Counted from the stretch's first letter, positions 52,115 through 63,136 are shown. The stretch: 64,000 nt of DNA from an uncultured Alphaproteobacteria bacterium (GCA_943788635.1 CALSRA010000020.1:1-64000); one strand, 5' to 3'. Numbers and translations are program-made. Notes: generated by a model not told the origin, from the letters alone.

Positions 52115-53895
52115 TGTTTTCCCCTGTAGCCACGCGGCGTATAGGCGCGTGGACCGTTTCCGGTTTGAATCAATCGTGTTTCACTGTTGCCGAATATAAG
52201 GATTGTCAGCATATCAACCGAGGCGGTATCGAATTCCGCGAGCGTGACGATGGAAACGTTTTCGTCTGCGCGCCCGAGGTTGCGGGCAATGATAACCGGT
52301 GTCGATGGCGGTCGATGTGTGACGAAGATATCCCGGGCACGGTCCAGCAGGTCTCGGCGGCTATTGCTTTGCGGGTTGTAAAACGCGGTAACGAAATCGC
52401 CGCTTGCCGCCGCTTCAAGGCGCTGAAGAATGACGTCTCTTGGTGTCAGCAGGTCGGATAATGATATCGCGCAAAAATCATGGCCCAGCGGTGCGCCGGC
52501 GCGTGCCGCTGCCGCCTGCATTGCGGATATGCCGGGGGTGACCGCGATATCGATACGGCGCCAATCCGGGTTGTCGGAAAGTTCAACCGCTTCATAAACC
52601 AGGGTTGCGAGTGCATAAATCCCGGCATCGCCCGAGCAGACCAGTGCAACTCGTTTGCCTTCCGCTGCAAGCGTCAGCGCTTCGATGACACGGTCCGTTT
52701 CCTGTCCCAGACCGTAGTCGCGACGCTTGTCTTCCGGGATCAGATCGCCCGCAAGGTCCAGATACAGTCGATACCCCACGGCAACATCAGCCGCCCTTAA
52801 CATTGAACTTGCTTCCGGTGACCGCCAGCCGTCGCTGCCCGGTCCGATGCCAACGACAAATAGTGTTCCTCGCGGGGATCCTTGAAGGGGCGGTATCAGG
52901 GGCGCGGGGGCGCGGGCAATGGCACATGTCGCGCGCGCCGATTTCCGCTTCGGCACAACGAGGTCGCCATTGGGCCCTGCCAGTGCGAGGGCGGCGCCTT
53001 CGGCGACGCCGTGGCATCCGGTTTCCAGGAAAACAATGTCGGATGGGTTTTGCAGCCGTGGTGCTTCGGCTTCCAGTGCGGGGGCATCAAAAAACTGCAA
53101 CGGCAGATTCAGGCCCCGCGCCAGCGCATGCATGGCGGGTTCGTCCATTTTAAGGTCCAGCGAACCGATTGCTGCGACGGCGCCGATGGCGAGACCGGCT
53201 TCCGCAAAACTGTCCATGACGAGCTTGTGCAGTTCGGCCGGGTCCGTTCCACGCTCACAACCGACACCAATTGTCAGCGTGAGAGGGTGCACGACAAGTG
53301 TCTGGTCATTTTCGCAGCCGGCCTTGTCCGTCGCGCGGACCTGAAGTGTCGCGTCTTCACGCCACGGGGCGTCGGCCAGCCACGGGGCCTCACCCTGCAG
53401 ACGCGCCCCTTCCTTGGATAGCAATGCGGCCATGACAGGTTTGGCCATTTGCGGATTGGCGACGCGCCAGCCTTCCGGTGGCTGATCCAGCGCGAAACCA
53501 AATCGCAGGTCGCCTGCTGTCGTAATAGCAGCCACGCCGCCGATGATGCCGGCGATTTGTTTTGCCATGTCATTGGCACCGTGGTGGCCGCCCAGAAGCG
53601 GGACCGCGACGCTGCCATCTTCCGCGACGGCGACAACGGGGGTATCACGCAATTTGCTGTCGAGCAGGGGCGCGACGGCCCGGATCAGGATACCGGATGC
53701 ACAAATCCCGACAATGGTGATGCCGTCCCGGAAAAGATGGCGTAAATGTTCCATTGTGTCGTCGAAGGTCTGATCGGCACCACTGGTGCGTTTTGCAAGG
53801 CCATGAACTGAAGCGCCATCCAGCAATGGCTGCAGTTTGCGTGCAAGCGACAGCCCGTCGGCATTCAGGACGACCAGCGCGGTTTTCATCGCCAT
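52111..53895 (-). CDS. CbiG-CobJ fusion (cobalt-precorrin-5A hydrolase / precorrin-3B C17-methyltransferase)
   Basis: N-terminal CbiG ([29 protein letters not shown]), C-terminal CobJ ([33 protein letters not shown]). Confidence 0.93.
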   Translation of the reverse strand: MAMKTALVVLNADGLSLARKLQPLLDGASVHGLAKRTSGADQTFDDTMEHLRHLFRDGITIVGICASGILIRAVAPLLDSKLRDTPVVAVAEDGSVAVPLLGGHHGANDMAKQIAGIIGGVAAITTAGDLRFGFALDQPPEGWRVANPQMAKPVMAALLSKEGARLQGEAPWLADAPWREDATLQVRATDKAGCENDQTLVVHPLTLTIGVGCERGTDPAELHKLVMDSFAEAGLAIGAVAAIGSLDLKMDEPAMHALARGLNLPLQFFDAPALEAEAPRLQNPSDIVFLETGCHGVAEGAALALAGPNGDLVVPKRKSARATCAIARAPAPLIPPLQGSPRGTLFVVGIGPGSDGWRSPEASSMLRAADVAVGYRLYLDLAGDLIPEDKRRDYGLGQETDRVIEALTLAAEGKRVALVCSGDAGIYALATLVYEAVELSDNPDWRRIDIAVTPGISAMQAAAARAGAPLGHDFCAISLSDLLTPRDVILQRLEAAASGDFVTAFYNPQSNSRRDLLDRARDIFVTHRPPSTPVIIARNLGRADENVSIVTLAEFDTASVDMLTILIFGNSETRLIQTGNGPRAYTPRGYRGKQ

Positions 53896-54590
53896 GCTTC
53901 CCCGCGTTTATGGACCAGGATCATTGAAAAATATGGCGCGGTGTCGCCTGCGACGTCGGACAAGGGTCGCATCGATTCCTGTGGCATTGTCGCATGTTCG
54001 ACATAGCGGGCATTGTCGAAGAGTGCGAGCGTTTCGAGGACATTTCGCACTTTGCCCAGGTGCCGGCCAACCTTGATGATTGCGGCGCTATCCGCCTGTT
54101 GCAGGGCGGCTGAAATTGCGGCTTCGGGCAGCGGGGCGGGTACAACGCTGAGCAGGTCATTGCGTGATGACAACGGTCCACCGGACGCCGCCGCGGTGGC
54201 CATAAGGGATGAAATGCCCGGGACAACGACAACCGGATGGTTCGGGGCGACGCGTTCATACAGGTACATGAACGAGCCATAAAAGAACGGGTCCCCTTCG
54301 CAAAGGGCCGCCACGTCCTGGCCCGCTGACAGGTGCTTGCCGATCTCCACGGCAGCCTGATCGTATACATTCCGGTTTGGAAATTGCGTTATTTCCAATG
54401 GCATTCTTATCGCGATCTCTACCGGGTCATGGGTGATATGTGGCGCTGCGATGGACCGTGCCAGGCTTTCTCCCTCCGGCGGTGCTGGCCAGGCGATGAC
54501 CGGCGCCGATTGCAGGATGCGCAATGCCTTCAGTGTGATCAGCTCCGGATCCCCGGGACCGACACCAATGCCATACAGTGTTCCGCTCAT
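53886..54590 (-). CDS. cobI: Precorrin-2 C20-methyltransferase
   Basis: LYGIGVGPGDPELITLKALRIL, LCEGDPFFYGSFMYLYERV. Confidence 0.95.
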   Translation of the reverse strand: MSGTLYGIGVGPGDPELITLKALRILQSAPVIAWPAPPEGESLARSIAAPHITHDPVEIAIRMPLEITQFPNRNVYDQAAVEIGKHLSAGQDVAALCEGDPFFYGSFMYLYERVAPNHPVVVVPGISSLMATAAASGGPLSSRNDLLSVVPAPLPEAAISAALQQADSAAIIKVGRHLGKVRNVLETLALFDNARYVEHATMPQESMRPLSDVAGDTAPYFSMILVHKRGEAWR

Positions 54591-55789
54591 GGTTTGACTG
54601 CTGCGAACTGCGTTACGGTGCGCAGCGGTTGCCAGCCGTGTAACCGTCCGACCGGGGCCGCTTCGGATGCCGAGATGCGGGTCAGCGATCCCCCCCATCT
54701 TGAATGTAGCGAAAGCAAAACGGATTCTCCTTCCAATGTCACCGCGTTGGCGACAAGCCGCCCGTGGGGCCGAAGGGCCGCCCAGCAGTTTTCTGCAATC
54801 GTGGCGGCACTTATGCCACCACCGATAAAAACCGCATCCGGTTGGGGCAGGTCGGCCATCGCTTCCGGCGCGCGACCGGTAATGATCTCGAGGTTCGGTG
54901 TACCCAGCACTGTTGCGTTGTGGGCGATCAGGCTGCTCCGGTCGGCGCGATGTTCAACGGCGATCGCCCGCCCCCCGGCACGCATCCATTCGATGGCAAT
55001 CGATCCGCAGCCGGCGCCGATATCCCAAAGCAGCTCACGGGGCTGTGGCGCCAGTGCCGATAATGTCGCCGCGCGCATAACACGCTTTGTCAGCTGACCA
55101 TCATTGCGGAACGCATCATCGGGCAGGCCCGCCATACGGCTGTATGCCAGGGCGCCGTCGGTCGCGACACAATCGACAGCGACAGTGTTCAGGTCTGCCG
55201 CAGGGGTGTTGTCCCAACTGTCCGCTTGGCCGGTTCGGATAGCCTCGTCATCCGCGCCCATATTCTCCAGCACGGTGAGGCGGCTTGTTTCGTATCCGCG
55301 TTCGCACAGGACAGCCGCAATCTGTGCCGGGGTTTCGCCGTTTTCGGAAAGGATCAGCAGGCGTGCACCGGGTCTGACGAAAAGGTTCAGTGTGGCCAGC
55401 GGCCGCCCATGCAGGGTCAGGCAATCGGTTTCGTGTAACGCCCACCCGATCCGCGCGGCCGCGAGCGAGAACGCGCCTGGCGCCGGCAGTACGGTCATGG
55501 TGTCGCGCCCGAATGCCCTGCCCAATGTAACGCCGATCCCGTAGCTCATCGGGTCGCCGGTCGCCAGAACGACCACCCGGCGACCTTCCAGCGCCTTCAT
55601 TTCCGAAACCGTTTCGCTGATTGGTGATGTCCAGCCCCGTCGCTCGGCCGGATGATCCGCCGGTATCATTGCCAGATGGCGCGACCCGCCGATCAGGATT
55701 TCCGCGTTGTCGATCAGGGCGCGTGCTGCCGAAGACAGTTCACCGATACCTTCGGCACCGACGCCAATTATGCTAAGCCAGGGCGTCAT
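54587..55789 (-). CDS. cobL: Precorrin-6Y C5,15-methyltransferase (CbiE-CbiT fusion)
   Basis: WLSIIGVGAEGIGELSSAARALI; LLWDIGAGCGSIAIEWMRAG. Confidence 0.94.
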   Translation of the reverse strand: MTPWLSIIGVGAEGIGELSSAARALIDNAEILIGGSRHLAMIPADHPAERRGWTSPISETVSEMKALEGRRVVVLATGDPMSYGIGVTLGRAFGRDTMTVLPAPGAFSLAAARIGWALHETDCLTLHGRPLATLNLFVRPGARLLILSENGETPAQIAAVLCERGYETSRLTVLENMGADDEAIRTGQADSWDNTPAADLNTVAVDCVATDGALAYSRMAGLPDDAFRNDGQLTKRVMRAATLSALAPQPRELLWDIGAGCGSIAIEWMRAGGRAIAVEHRADRSSLIAHNATVLGTPNLEIITGRAPEAMADLPQPDAVFIGGGISAATIAENCWAALRPHGRLVANAVTLEGESVLLSLHSRWGGSLTRISASEAAPVGRLHGWQPLRTVTQFAAVKP

Positions 55790-56424
55790 GATGCGTCCCC
55801 GCAGAGTGCGTTTACGGCAGCGGCGGCCATCGCGCTGCCGCCGCGCCGGCCCTGCAAGGTTACGAAGGGGACGCCGAAACTGTCTTCGATCAGCGCTGCC
55901 TTCGATTCAGCCGCACCGATGAAGCCGACGGGAAACCCCAGGATCAGCGCGGGTCGTGGCCAGCCATCCGCAAGTCCTTCGAGAAGTCGAAACAGCGCGG
56001 TGGGCGCGTTGCCGATAGCGACGATGGCGCCTTCCAGATGCGGCTGCCACAAGGTAACCGCTGCGGCGGACCGTGTGGTTCCCATTTCCTTTGCCAGCGC
56101 GGGAACCTGTTCGTCGTTCAGCATGCACAGCACATCATTGTCTTGTGGCAGGCGGCTGCGGGTAATGCCGCGCTGGACCATTTCGGCATCCGTCAGGATT
56201 ACGGCGCCTTTGCCAAGCTGTAAACGACCGACTGTTGCCGCATCCGGTGAGGATACAAGGTCGTTGATAATGTCCGGCATTGCAGAGGCATGGACCAGCC
56301 GGACCGCCAGCGGGATCAGGTCTTTGGGCAACGTCGATACGTCAATCTCGCGCCGGATTGCCGCGAAGGATTGCCTGTATATTTCCGCCGGATCGCGGAG
56401 ATATGCATATCGCGGGTTGGTCAT
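55786..56424 (-). CDS. cobH: Precorrin-8X methylmutase
   Basis: MPDIINDLVSSPDAA, ALILGFPVGFIGAAESKAAL. Confidence 0.95.
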   Translation of the reverse strand: MTNPRYAYLRDPAEIYRQSFAAIRREIDVSTLPKDLIPLAVRLVHASAMPDIINDLVSSPDAATVGRLQLGKGAVILTDAEMVQRGITRSRLPQDNDVLCMLNDEQVPALAKEMGTTRSAAAVTLWQPHLEGAIVAIGNAPTALFRLLEGLADGWPRPALILGFPVGFIGAAESKAALIEDSFGVPFVTLQGRRGGSAMAAAAVNALCGDAS

Positions 56425-57308
56425 GTGCCGAGAATCCAGGCTTCTTCACGTTCGACGGTGCGGCGTTCGGCTGCCGTCAGCGCCGGGTCGCCGCCGAAAT
56501 ACATTTCGAGCTTTCCGTCTTCATCAAGCGCCGCCAAATGCGCTGCGATGGTTCGCACCTGCCGCGCATCTTTTACCATATCGGGTTCCGGTTCGGGGTC
56601 GACGATGGACGGATAGACTTCCGCAAAGATGATTTGCAGGCGCGGATCGTGGGCCAGTCCGGTTTCAAATGGCCATATCCCGCTGATCATTGCCAGCCTT
56701 GGATCGGTACGCAATTCCAACACGCGTGGAATACCGGTCAACACCTGGCTGCCGACGGAGCCGGCACCGGCAAGCTGCCAGACCGAACTCGTCGTGCGTG
56801 CCCGCCGGTCACATAATCGCCATTCATCCAGGTCGCTTTCTTCATGCGGTCGGCGCCCCCGCCGGCGCAGGCAGGGCCTTTCTTCTTCGCGGACATTGCC
56901 CCAGAAGGGGAATGCCTCACCCGAGATGCGCGCATTCAGTGACTCGGCGACATCGATCCGGTTGTTCCCGTTGTCGGCCGCATCGTCCAGCAGGTCTGCG
57001 AGTTCCTGCCACATATGCCGCCAGGGCAGGCCGCTCATGCCTAATCGTTCCGCTGTTCCTGCCGGGTAGCCGAAAGGGAAGTCAAACCCGACGAGTACAC
57101 GTGTGCCGTTTTCCGCGAGGGTCGCCAGAAGGCAGGCGATATCGGCCGTCGCCGCACTGCGTGTGTGCGGGTTCTCCCGTCGGACCAGGCGCAATTGTCC
57201 ATCCTGGCGCTGCAGCAGGGCACACCAGATCGAATCCTTGCCCTTCGATGGTTTGGCTGCCGCGCTCCAGTCGACCATGAGATACGCGTCAAACAGCGTT
57301 TTCGTCAC
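56421..57308 (-). CDS. DUF429-like (predicted RNase H-fold) protein in the cobalamin operon
   Basis: YLMVDWSAAAKPSKGKDSIW and GFDFPFGYPAG motifs; 4-nt overlap with cobH. Confidence 0.55.
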   Translation of the reverse strand: MTKTLFDAYLMVDWSAAAKPSKGKDSIWCALLQRQDGQLRLVRRENPHTRSAATADIACLLATLAENGTRVLVGFDFPFGYPAGTAERLGMSGLPWRHMWQELADLLDDAADNGNNRIDVAESLNARISGEAFPFWGNVREEERPCLRRRGRRPHEESDLDEWRLCDRRARTTSSVWQLAGAGSVGSQVLTGIPRVLELRTDPRLAMISGIWPFETGLAHDPRLQIIFAEVYPSIVDPEPEPDMVKDARQVRTIAAHLAALDEDGKLEMYFGGDPALTAAERRTVEREEAWILGT

Positions 57309-58330
57309 TAGACCGGGTCCGTATCCTTTTCCATGCTGCGCGGCCCCATGGGGTGGTCGGCATGGGGGTATGGGTGATGGTGTCCGTGGCTGTGATCATG
57401 TCCATGATCGTGGTCATGGCTGTGCCCGTGATCGTGGGGCTGATCGGTACCGCCTGCATTAATGCCCTCGACATGATGGTGGTGGCTTTCCTGCACCAGA
57501 CCCACCTGATCCTCGAAGCCGAGCACTTGTTCGCGATACTTGCACAGCTGGCAATTCATCGTGTTGCCGCCGCTCAGAATCTCCAGCGCCCGTTCGGCAA
57601 AGGTGTCCAGCACAAGCGGGTGATCGTTCAGGTATCCCGCTTTGACGAATTCGATGTCCGGGTGCCGTGCGGCGACCTTGTCCATATAGCCGTATATGCG
57701 TTTCACCAGAACGCCGGTGAACAGAAAATACGGAAACACGACGATCCGCTTGAAACCCAGCCGCGTGGCATGTTCAAGCCCCGGTTCGACCAGGGGAAAG
57801 GTAACGCCGGAATACACGGTCTCCGCCCAGCCAAGGCCCAGCCCTTCCCACAACATGCGGGTTATCTTGGAAACATTGGAATTGGCGTCCGGATCGGACG
57901 CGCCGCGACCAACAACCACCAGCAGCGTCTCTTCTCGCGGGACAGATCCTCCGGCAGAATCCAGGGCTTCCACAATGCGACTGCCGGCGGCATTGATCAT
58001 CTTTGGATCGATGCCAAGTTCGCGGCCATACAGGATTTCAACGCTGTCATTCTGGGCCTGATAGGTATTCAGTACAGAGGGAATGTCGTTTTTGGCATGG
58101 CCGGCGGCGAACAGCATGCCCGGGACGGCAAGGATACGCTTGTTGCCGCGTGCGCGCAGCGCATCCAGCCCGGTACGAATAATCGGCGTGGCAAATTCCA
58201 GAAAGCCGTAATCAATATCGTAATCCGGCAGGCGGCTGCGCAGCCCTTCGGCAACAGACTGGAATTCATGCACCGCGGATTCGTCGCGGCTGCCATGGCC
58301 GCATACGATAACGCCGGTTTTCTCCGCCAT
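57308..58330 (-). CDS. cbiX: CbiX-type sirohydrochlorin cobaltochelatase with MxCxxC and His-rich C-terminus
   Basis: VIVCGHGSRDESAVHEF, PGMLFAAGHAKNDIP, MNCQLCKYREQVLGFEDQVG, HDHGHSHDHDHGHDHSHGHHH tail. Confidence 0.92.
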   Translation of the reverse strand: MAEKTGVIVCGHGSRDESAVHEFQSVAEGLRSRLPDYDIDYGFLEFATPIIRTGLDALRARGNKRILAVPGMLFAAGHAKNDIPSVLNTYQAQNDSVEILYGRELGIDPKMINAAGSRIVEALDSAGGSVPREETLLVVVGRGASDPDANSNVSKITRMLWEGLGLGWAETVYSGVTFPLVEPGLEHATRLGFKRIVVFPYFLFTGVLVKRIYGYMDKVAARHPDIEFVKAGYLNDHPLVLDTFAERALEILSGGNTMNCQLCKYREQVLGFEDQVGLVQESHHHHVEGINAGGTDQPHDHGHSHDHDHGHDHSHGHHHPYPHADHPMGPRSMEKDTDPV

Positions 58331-58420
58331 TTTTCTTCCTCTGCTGCTTTTCTGGAAAACGGGCCATATCGTATCAGTCCGGGCCGTGCGGGTCAGGCTA
58401 AATCTCGCTATAATTGGCGT

Positions 58421-59421
58421 ATGATTTCGATTCCCGAAACCATCGCCCGCTCTGCCGACCCGCTGGTTGTGTTGGCCATTGCCCTGATTCTCGATCTGGT
58501 GGTCGCGGATATGCGCTGGCTGTTTCGTGCTGTTCCGCATCCGGTGGTGGTTTTCGGACGATTAATCGGATTTCTGGATGGCAAACTGAATCGCAGTGGC
58601 CGCAGTGCCGCCAATCGGCTGATACGCGGGGTTGTTGTGGTGGTGATTGTCGCCGGGCTGGCGGGGTGTGACCGGCTGGGCATTGTCGGAAGCCGCACGG
58701 CGCATTCCCTATGGCTGGGGGCTGGAACTGTTTTTCGTTGTCGTGTTGATCGCGCAACGCAGCCTGTTCGACCATGGCCGGGCCGTGGCGCGCGCGTTGC
58801 GGCGCGACGGGCTGGCTGCGGGGCGAGCGGCTGTCGCCCATATTGTCGGCCGGCAGACGGATAAGCTGGATGAGTACGGCGTTGCGCGTGGCGCGATTGA
58901 ATCGCTGGCGGAGAATTTTGCCGATGGCGTCGTTGCGCCCGCATTCTGGTATGTCCTTCTCGGTCTGCCGGGGCTGTTCGCCTACAAGGCGATCAATACG
59001 ATGGACAGCATGATCGGGTATAAATCCGACCGGTACCGCGATTTCGGTATGGCGGCGGCGCGTCTTGATGACGTGGTGAATCTCATCCCCGCGCGCCTTT
59101 CAGGGATATTCTTCATTCTGGCTGCGGTCATCGCGCCGACCGCCAATCCGGCGCGGGCGCTGCGTGTCATGTGGCGTGATGCGGGGAAACACGATTCGCC
59201 GAATGCAGGCTGGCCCGAAGCGGCAGTGGCCGGGGCGCTGAATCTGTCGCTCGGTGGGCCACGGCAGTATCTGGGCGGTGTGTCCAAGGCCGCGTGGCTT
59301 GGCGACGGAAATCCCCGCGCCACCAGCCCGGGACATCAACCGCACGCTGATGTTATACGCCGTGGCGGGATTGCTGCACTTCCTGTTCCACGTGTTGCTT
59401 GCCGCGATGTGGCTTACCTGA
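58421..59421 (+). CDS. cobD: Adenosylcobinamide-phosphate synthase CobD/CbiB, two 1-nt frameshifts (about 58662 and 59328)
   Basis: Frame 1 MISIPETIARSADPLVVLAIALILDLVVADMRWLFRAVPHPVVVFG; next frame AINTMDSMIGYKSDRYRDFGMAAARLDD; last frame [29 protein letters not shown]. Confidence 0.9.
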
Positions 59422-60881
59422 TTCCGGCAATCGTCAACAAGCGGTCGATGGCGAGATGTGTTTCCAGATGGTCCGCCAGATTGTCGAGCACCCGTTCAAT
59501 TTGTGCCTCATACGCCACGCCCGCGACATGTCCGCTACGGATATGGGACAGGAAGGTCGACCGGAAGGTGTCGGATGCGAACAGGCCGTGAATATAGCAG
59601 CCCATGACCCGCCCGTCCGGGGAAACCGCGCCATCGTTCCGGCCGTTCAGGTTGATCATCGGCCGTGCCCGGCCCGACCCGGTCGTGCGGCCGATATGCA
59701 TCTCATATCCCCGCACCGTTTTAACCGGTTGTGGTTTCGATTCCGGTGGTTTCACCCAGGGTCTTGGCGCCTTCCAGAACCGTGTCGATATCCAGCAGGC
59801 CCAGTCCCCGACTTTCGCCCGCCGGTCCTTCAATGCCGCCGGGGTCGGCGATGCGCTGTCCCAGCATCTGATAGCCGCCGCATATCCCGACGACGACCCC
59901 GCCACGCCGAACATGGGCGTGGATATCGATGTCCCACCCCTCTGCCCGCAGCGCGTCTAGGTCGGCGCGAACGGCCTTGGATCCCGGCAGCAGCACGATA
60001 TCGCTATCGGCGGGTATGGTTTGGCCCGGCTGCACCATCGTTACAACGACACCCGGCTCCGCACCGAGCGGGTCCAGATCGTCGAAATTTGCGATTCGGC
60101 CCAGCCGCGGCACGGCAACCCGGATGACATCCACCGCCCCGGTTTCCGCCGGTTGCTCCAGCGCCATGGCATCTTCCGCCGGCAACTGCCGCGCGGCTTC
60201 GAACCAGGGCAGGATACCGAAATTTTCCATTCCCGTGCGTTCCGCGATGATTGCCGGGGCCGGATCGAAAAGGCTGGTGTCGCCGCGGAACTTGTTGATG
60301 ATATAGCCGTGCAACCGTGCCTGTTCCTGTGGTTCAAGCAGTGCATGCGTGCCGACCAGGCTGGCAATGACTCCGCCCCGGTCGATATCGGCAACCAGCA
60401 CGACGGGGACGTCGGCGGCTTCGGCAAATCCCATATTGGCAATGTCGCCGGCGCGCAGATTTACCTCGGCGGGGCTGCCCGCGCCTTCAACCAGTACCAG
60501 GTCGACACCCGCGCCAAGCCGGTGATAGCTGTCCAGCACTTGCGGCATCAGTTCCGGTTTCAGCCGATGGTAATCGCGCGCCCCGGCCTTGCCGAATACC
60601 TTGCCGCGCAACACGATCTGCGCTTCGGTTCCAGCTTGCGGCTTCAGCAATACCGGATTCATGTCGACGGTCGGGGCGATGCCGCACGCCCGCGCCTGCA
60701 ATGCCTGGGCGCGGCCGATTTCACCGCCATCGGTCGTTACGGCGGCATTGTTCGACATGTTTTGCGGCTTGAATGGTCGTACGACAAGCCCGCGCCGCAG
60801 GCAGGCTCGCGCCAGCCCCGCCACCAGCAAGGACTTGCCGACATCGGAACCGGTGCCCTGCAGCATCAATGCGCCGGGCAT
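59414..60881 (-). CDS. cobQ: Cobyric acid synthase, 1-nt frameshift near 59740
   Basis: [32 protein letters not shown]-terminal [11 protein letters not shown]...[14 protein letters not shown] in an adjacent frame. Confidence 0.93.
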
Positions 60882-60898
60882 GCCGGAAGCTCTGTTTG

Positions 60899-61600
60899 CT
60901 ACTGGACCGGTTTGGCGCTGACACCTGACATTACTTGGCGTATCCGGTCGGCCTGCGGGTTGTTGAACTTGCCATCCAGCAGGATCGCCTTCGGTGTGGC
61001 GGTCGTGTCATTGTAGTATTCGTAATTCATCGCATCGCGGTGCTCGATCACCGCGCCTTCGACCGACCCGCCCAGGAATGCACCCTTGCCGATGGAATAG
61101 GTGATGATATCCGCACCGACCGCCGTCGTCGTCGACCCTTCAACGCCGACGCCATAGGGACCGACCGCTGCGCTCAGATCGCCGCCGAGCTTCACCTTGT
61201 TATCCAGAATAGAGGTGAGGCCCTTGGCCGTCATGATGATCAGGATGGTTTCAGAAACCTGCCCGCCGGCCTGCAGGCCGAAGCTGGCTGCACCCATTGT
61301 GTAGAAGGCCGGGTAGCTCCACTGGTTGCCGCCGCCCTTGGCCATCAGCACGCCGGTGCCGCCTTCGCCGCCGATAATAAAGGCGCCCTTGATCAGGGCC
61401 GGGATGACGAAAACGCCGCGTGCCTCGCGCAGATATTTTCGGACGTGATCCTTGATGTCGTCGCGCGCGGACATCTTCTCGATCGTGATGACCGATTTGT
61501 CGATCAGTTCCTGTTGTTCGGACAGCGCCCGCGCCGGGCTGCTCAGGGCAAGAGACCCGGCCATCAGTGCCGTAAAGAAAAGTGCCGTAATGCGTGTCAT
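60899..61600 (-). CDS. Secreted SYLF/YSC84-like lipid-binding domain protein
   Basis: Signal peptide; [32 protein letters not shown]. Confidence 0.87.
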   Translation of the reverse strand: MTRITALFFTALMAGSLALSSPARALSEQQELIDKSVITIEKMSARDDIKDHVRKYLREARGVFVIPALIKGAFIIGGEGGTGVLMAKGGGNQWSYPAFYTMGAASFGLQAGGQVSETILIIMTAKGLTSILDNKVKLGGDLSAAVGPYGVGVEGSTTTAVGADIITYSIGKGAFLGGSVEGAVIEHRDAMNYEYYNDTTATPKAILLDGKFNNPQADRIRQVMSGVSAKPVQ

Positions 61601-61642
61601 GTTCTGATTCCCGTCGCGGTTTGGGGCTGTGAAATACTGTTT

Positions 61643-62266
61643 CTAGAATTCGATTCCGACCTGGGCTTTTACGCCGCTGCGGAACGGATGTTTCACCTGT
61701 GTCATTTCCGTCACCAGATCCGCGATTTCGATTAACTCGTCCTTGGCGTTGCGTCCGGTGACGACGACATGGAGGTCTTTCGGTTTGCTGGCCAGTGTTT
61801 CGACTACTTCATCTAGGGGAAGGTAATCATAACGCAATACTATATTTAGTTCATCGAGAATTATCATCCGATACGACGAATCCGCCATCAGCGCTTTCGC
61901 GTAATCCCAGGCGGCGCGCGCCGCGGCGATATCGCGCTGCCGGTCCTGCGTGTCCCAGGTAAATCCCTCGCCCATGGCCTTGATGGTGCAGAGGTCCGGA
62001 AATTTATCCAGCACGACGCGTTCGCCGGTTTCCCAGACACCCTTCACGAACTGGACGATGCCGACCTTCATCCCGTTGCCGATGGACCGGGTCGCCAGCC
62101 CCATGGCGGCAGTCGATTTGCCCTTGCCCTTGCCGGTATGGACGATCAGCAGGCCCTTCTCGATCGTTTTTGTCGCCAGCATCCTGTCGCGCGCCGCCTT
62201 TTTATTGGCCATTTTTTCGGCATGCCGCGCATCGGCCTCGGCTTCGGTCATATCCCCGGTTTTCAT
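61643..62266 (-). CDS. cobO: Cob(I)yrinic acid a,c-diamide adenosyltransferase
   Basis: GLLIVHTGKGKGKSTAAMGLATRSIG; DELNIVLRYDYLP; VVVTGRNAKDELIEIADLVTEM. Confidence 0.95.
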   Translation of the reverse strand: MKTGDMTEAEADARHAEKMANKKAARDRMLATKTIEKGLLIVHTGKGKGKSTAAMGLATRSIGNGMKVGIVQFVKGVWETGERVVLDKFPDLCTIKAMGEGFTWDTQDRQRDIAAARAAWDYAKALMADSSYRMIILDELNIVLRYDYLPLDEVVETLASKPKDLHVVVTGRNAKDELIEIADLVTEMTQVKHPFRSGVKAQVGIEF

Positions 62267-62640
62267 TCGTACCCCATCTTTCGCTGTGCTGGCTCAATCG
62301 TCATCATATACGGCAATTTTGTGCAGATTGTGGCGGCCGCGTCAGGGTCGCGTCTATAACGTTTCAGTTGTCATATATATACATTGATTGGCATTGATGG
62401 TTTCAGGTCTGACAAATCGATGCTGCGCCTCGCCTTCCCCAAGGCTTAAATGGGAATAAAGGGCTAATTTTCAATGGGCTGTGAGATATAATCAAGCTCA
62501 CGTAACGTCATGGGCCTTTTCCAGCAACAATGAAAAACCGGGAATTTTCCCAATATCCCTATCTGGGGATAGGTTGATACCTGCCGGACCGCCATAACCC
62601 CTGTGTATTGCAGATAAAGATATTTGAGGGGAATACCTGG

Positions 62641-63079
62641 ATGCTGTTAGGCAAACATGAGGATCAATACGCGGTTGCGGCACCAACCGGGACGGCTTTA
62701 CCGACGGTACTGGTTGTGGACGACGATCCCGCAATTGCGGATGGAATGCAACCGAATTTTACGGGGGCATGCGGAACTCCTTTGCGCGTCCAGTGGTGAT
62801 GGCGGCCGCAAAATTGCCAACAGCCGGCACGACATCGAACTTCTCATTCTCGACCTGACAATGCCCGAGTATGATGCGGTGGAATTTCTGGCAGACCTTA
62901 AAGAAGATGGGGTCTTTCTGCCCATCGTCTTGATGAGCGGCCATAGTGCGAGTTTGCTGGACGTCGTGAAACGACTGGCTATGGCGCACGGTTTTACGAT
63001 TCTCGATTCCATGGCAAAGCCTTTTCAGACCTCCAGGCTGATAAATATCCTGGAAACCCTGCCGGGCAGAGGGAACTGA
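62641..63079 (+). CDS. Stand-alone REC-domain response regulator, 1-nt frameshift near 62752
   Basis: TVLVVDDDPAIADGMQ in one frame; RILRGHAELLCASSGDGG...LLILDLTMPEYDAVEFL..PIVLMSGH..AKPF in the next. Confidence 0.8.
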
Positions 63080-63136
63080 TTTGGGGTCTGTGTTTTTGCA
63101 GGCTCCGAATACATGGAGGCGCAATTAAATGCCGCC

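Noticed and set aside
57380-57480. Tandem GTGATC/ATGGTC-like repeat tract as a possible repeat element
   Set aside because: Explained by the His/Asp-rich C-terminal coding region of cbiX on the minus strand.
57353-58420. Plus-strand ORF region upstream of cobD, opposite cbiX
   Set aside because: Antisense to cbiX; only the part from ATG 58421 matches CobD.
62267-62640. Cobalamin riboswitch upstream of cobO
   Set aside because: Looked for a B12-box-like GCCACTG element here and upstream of cbiD by eye and did not find one; a covariance-model scan would be decisive.
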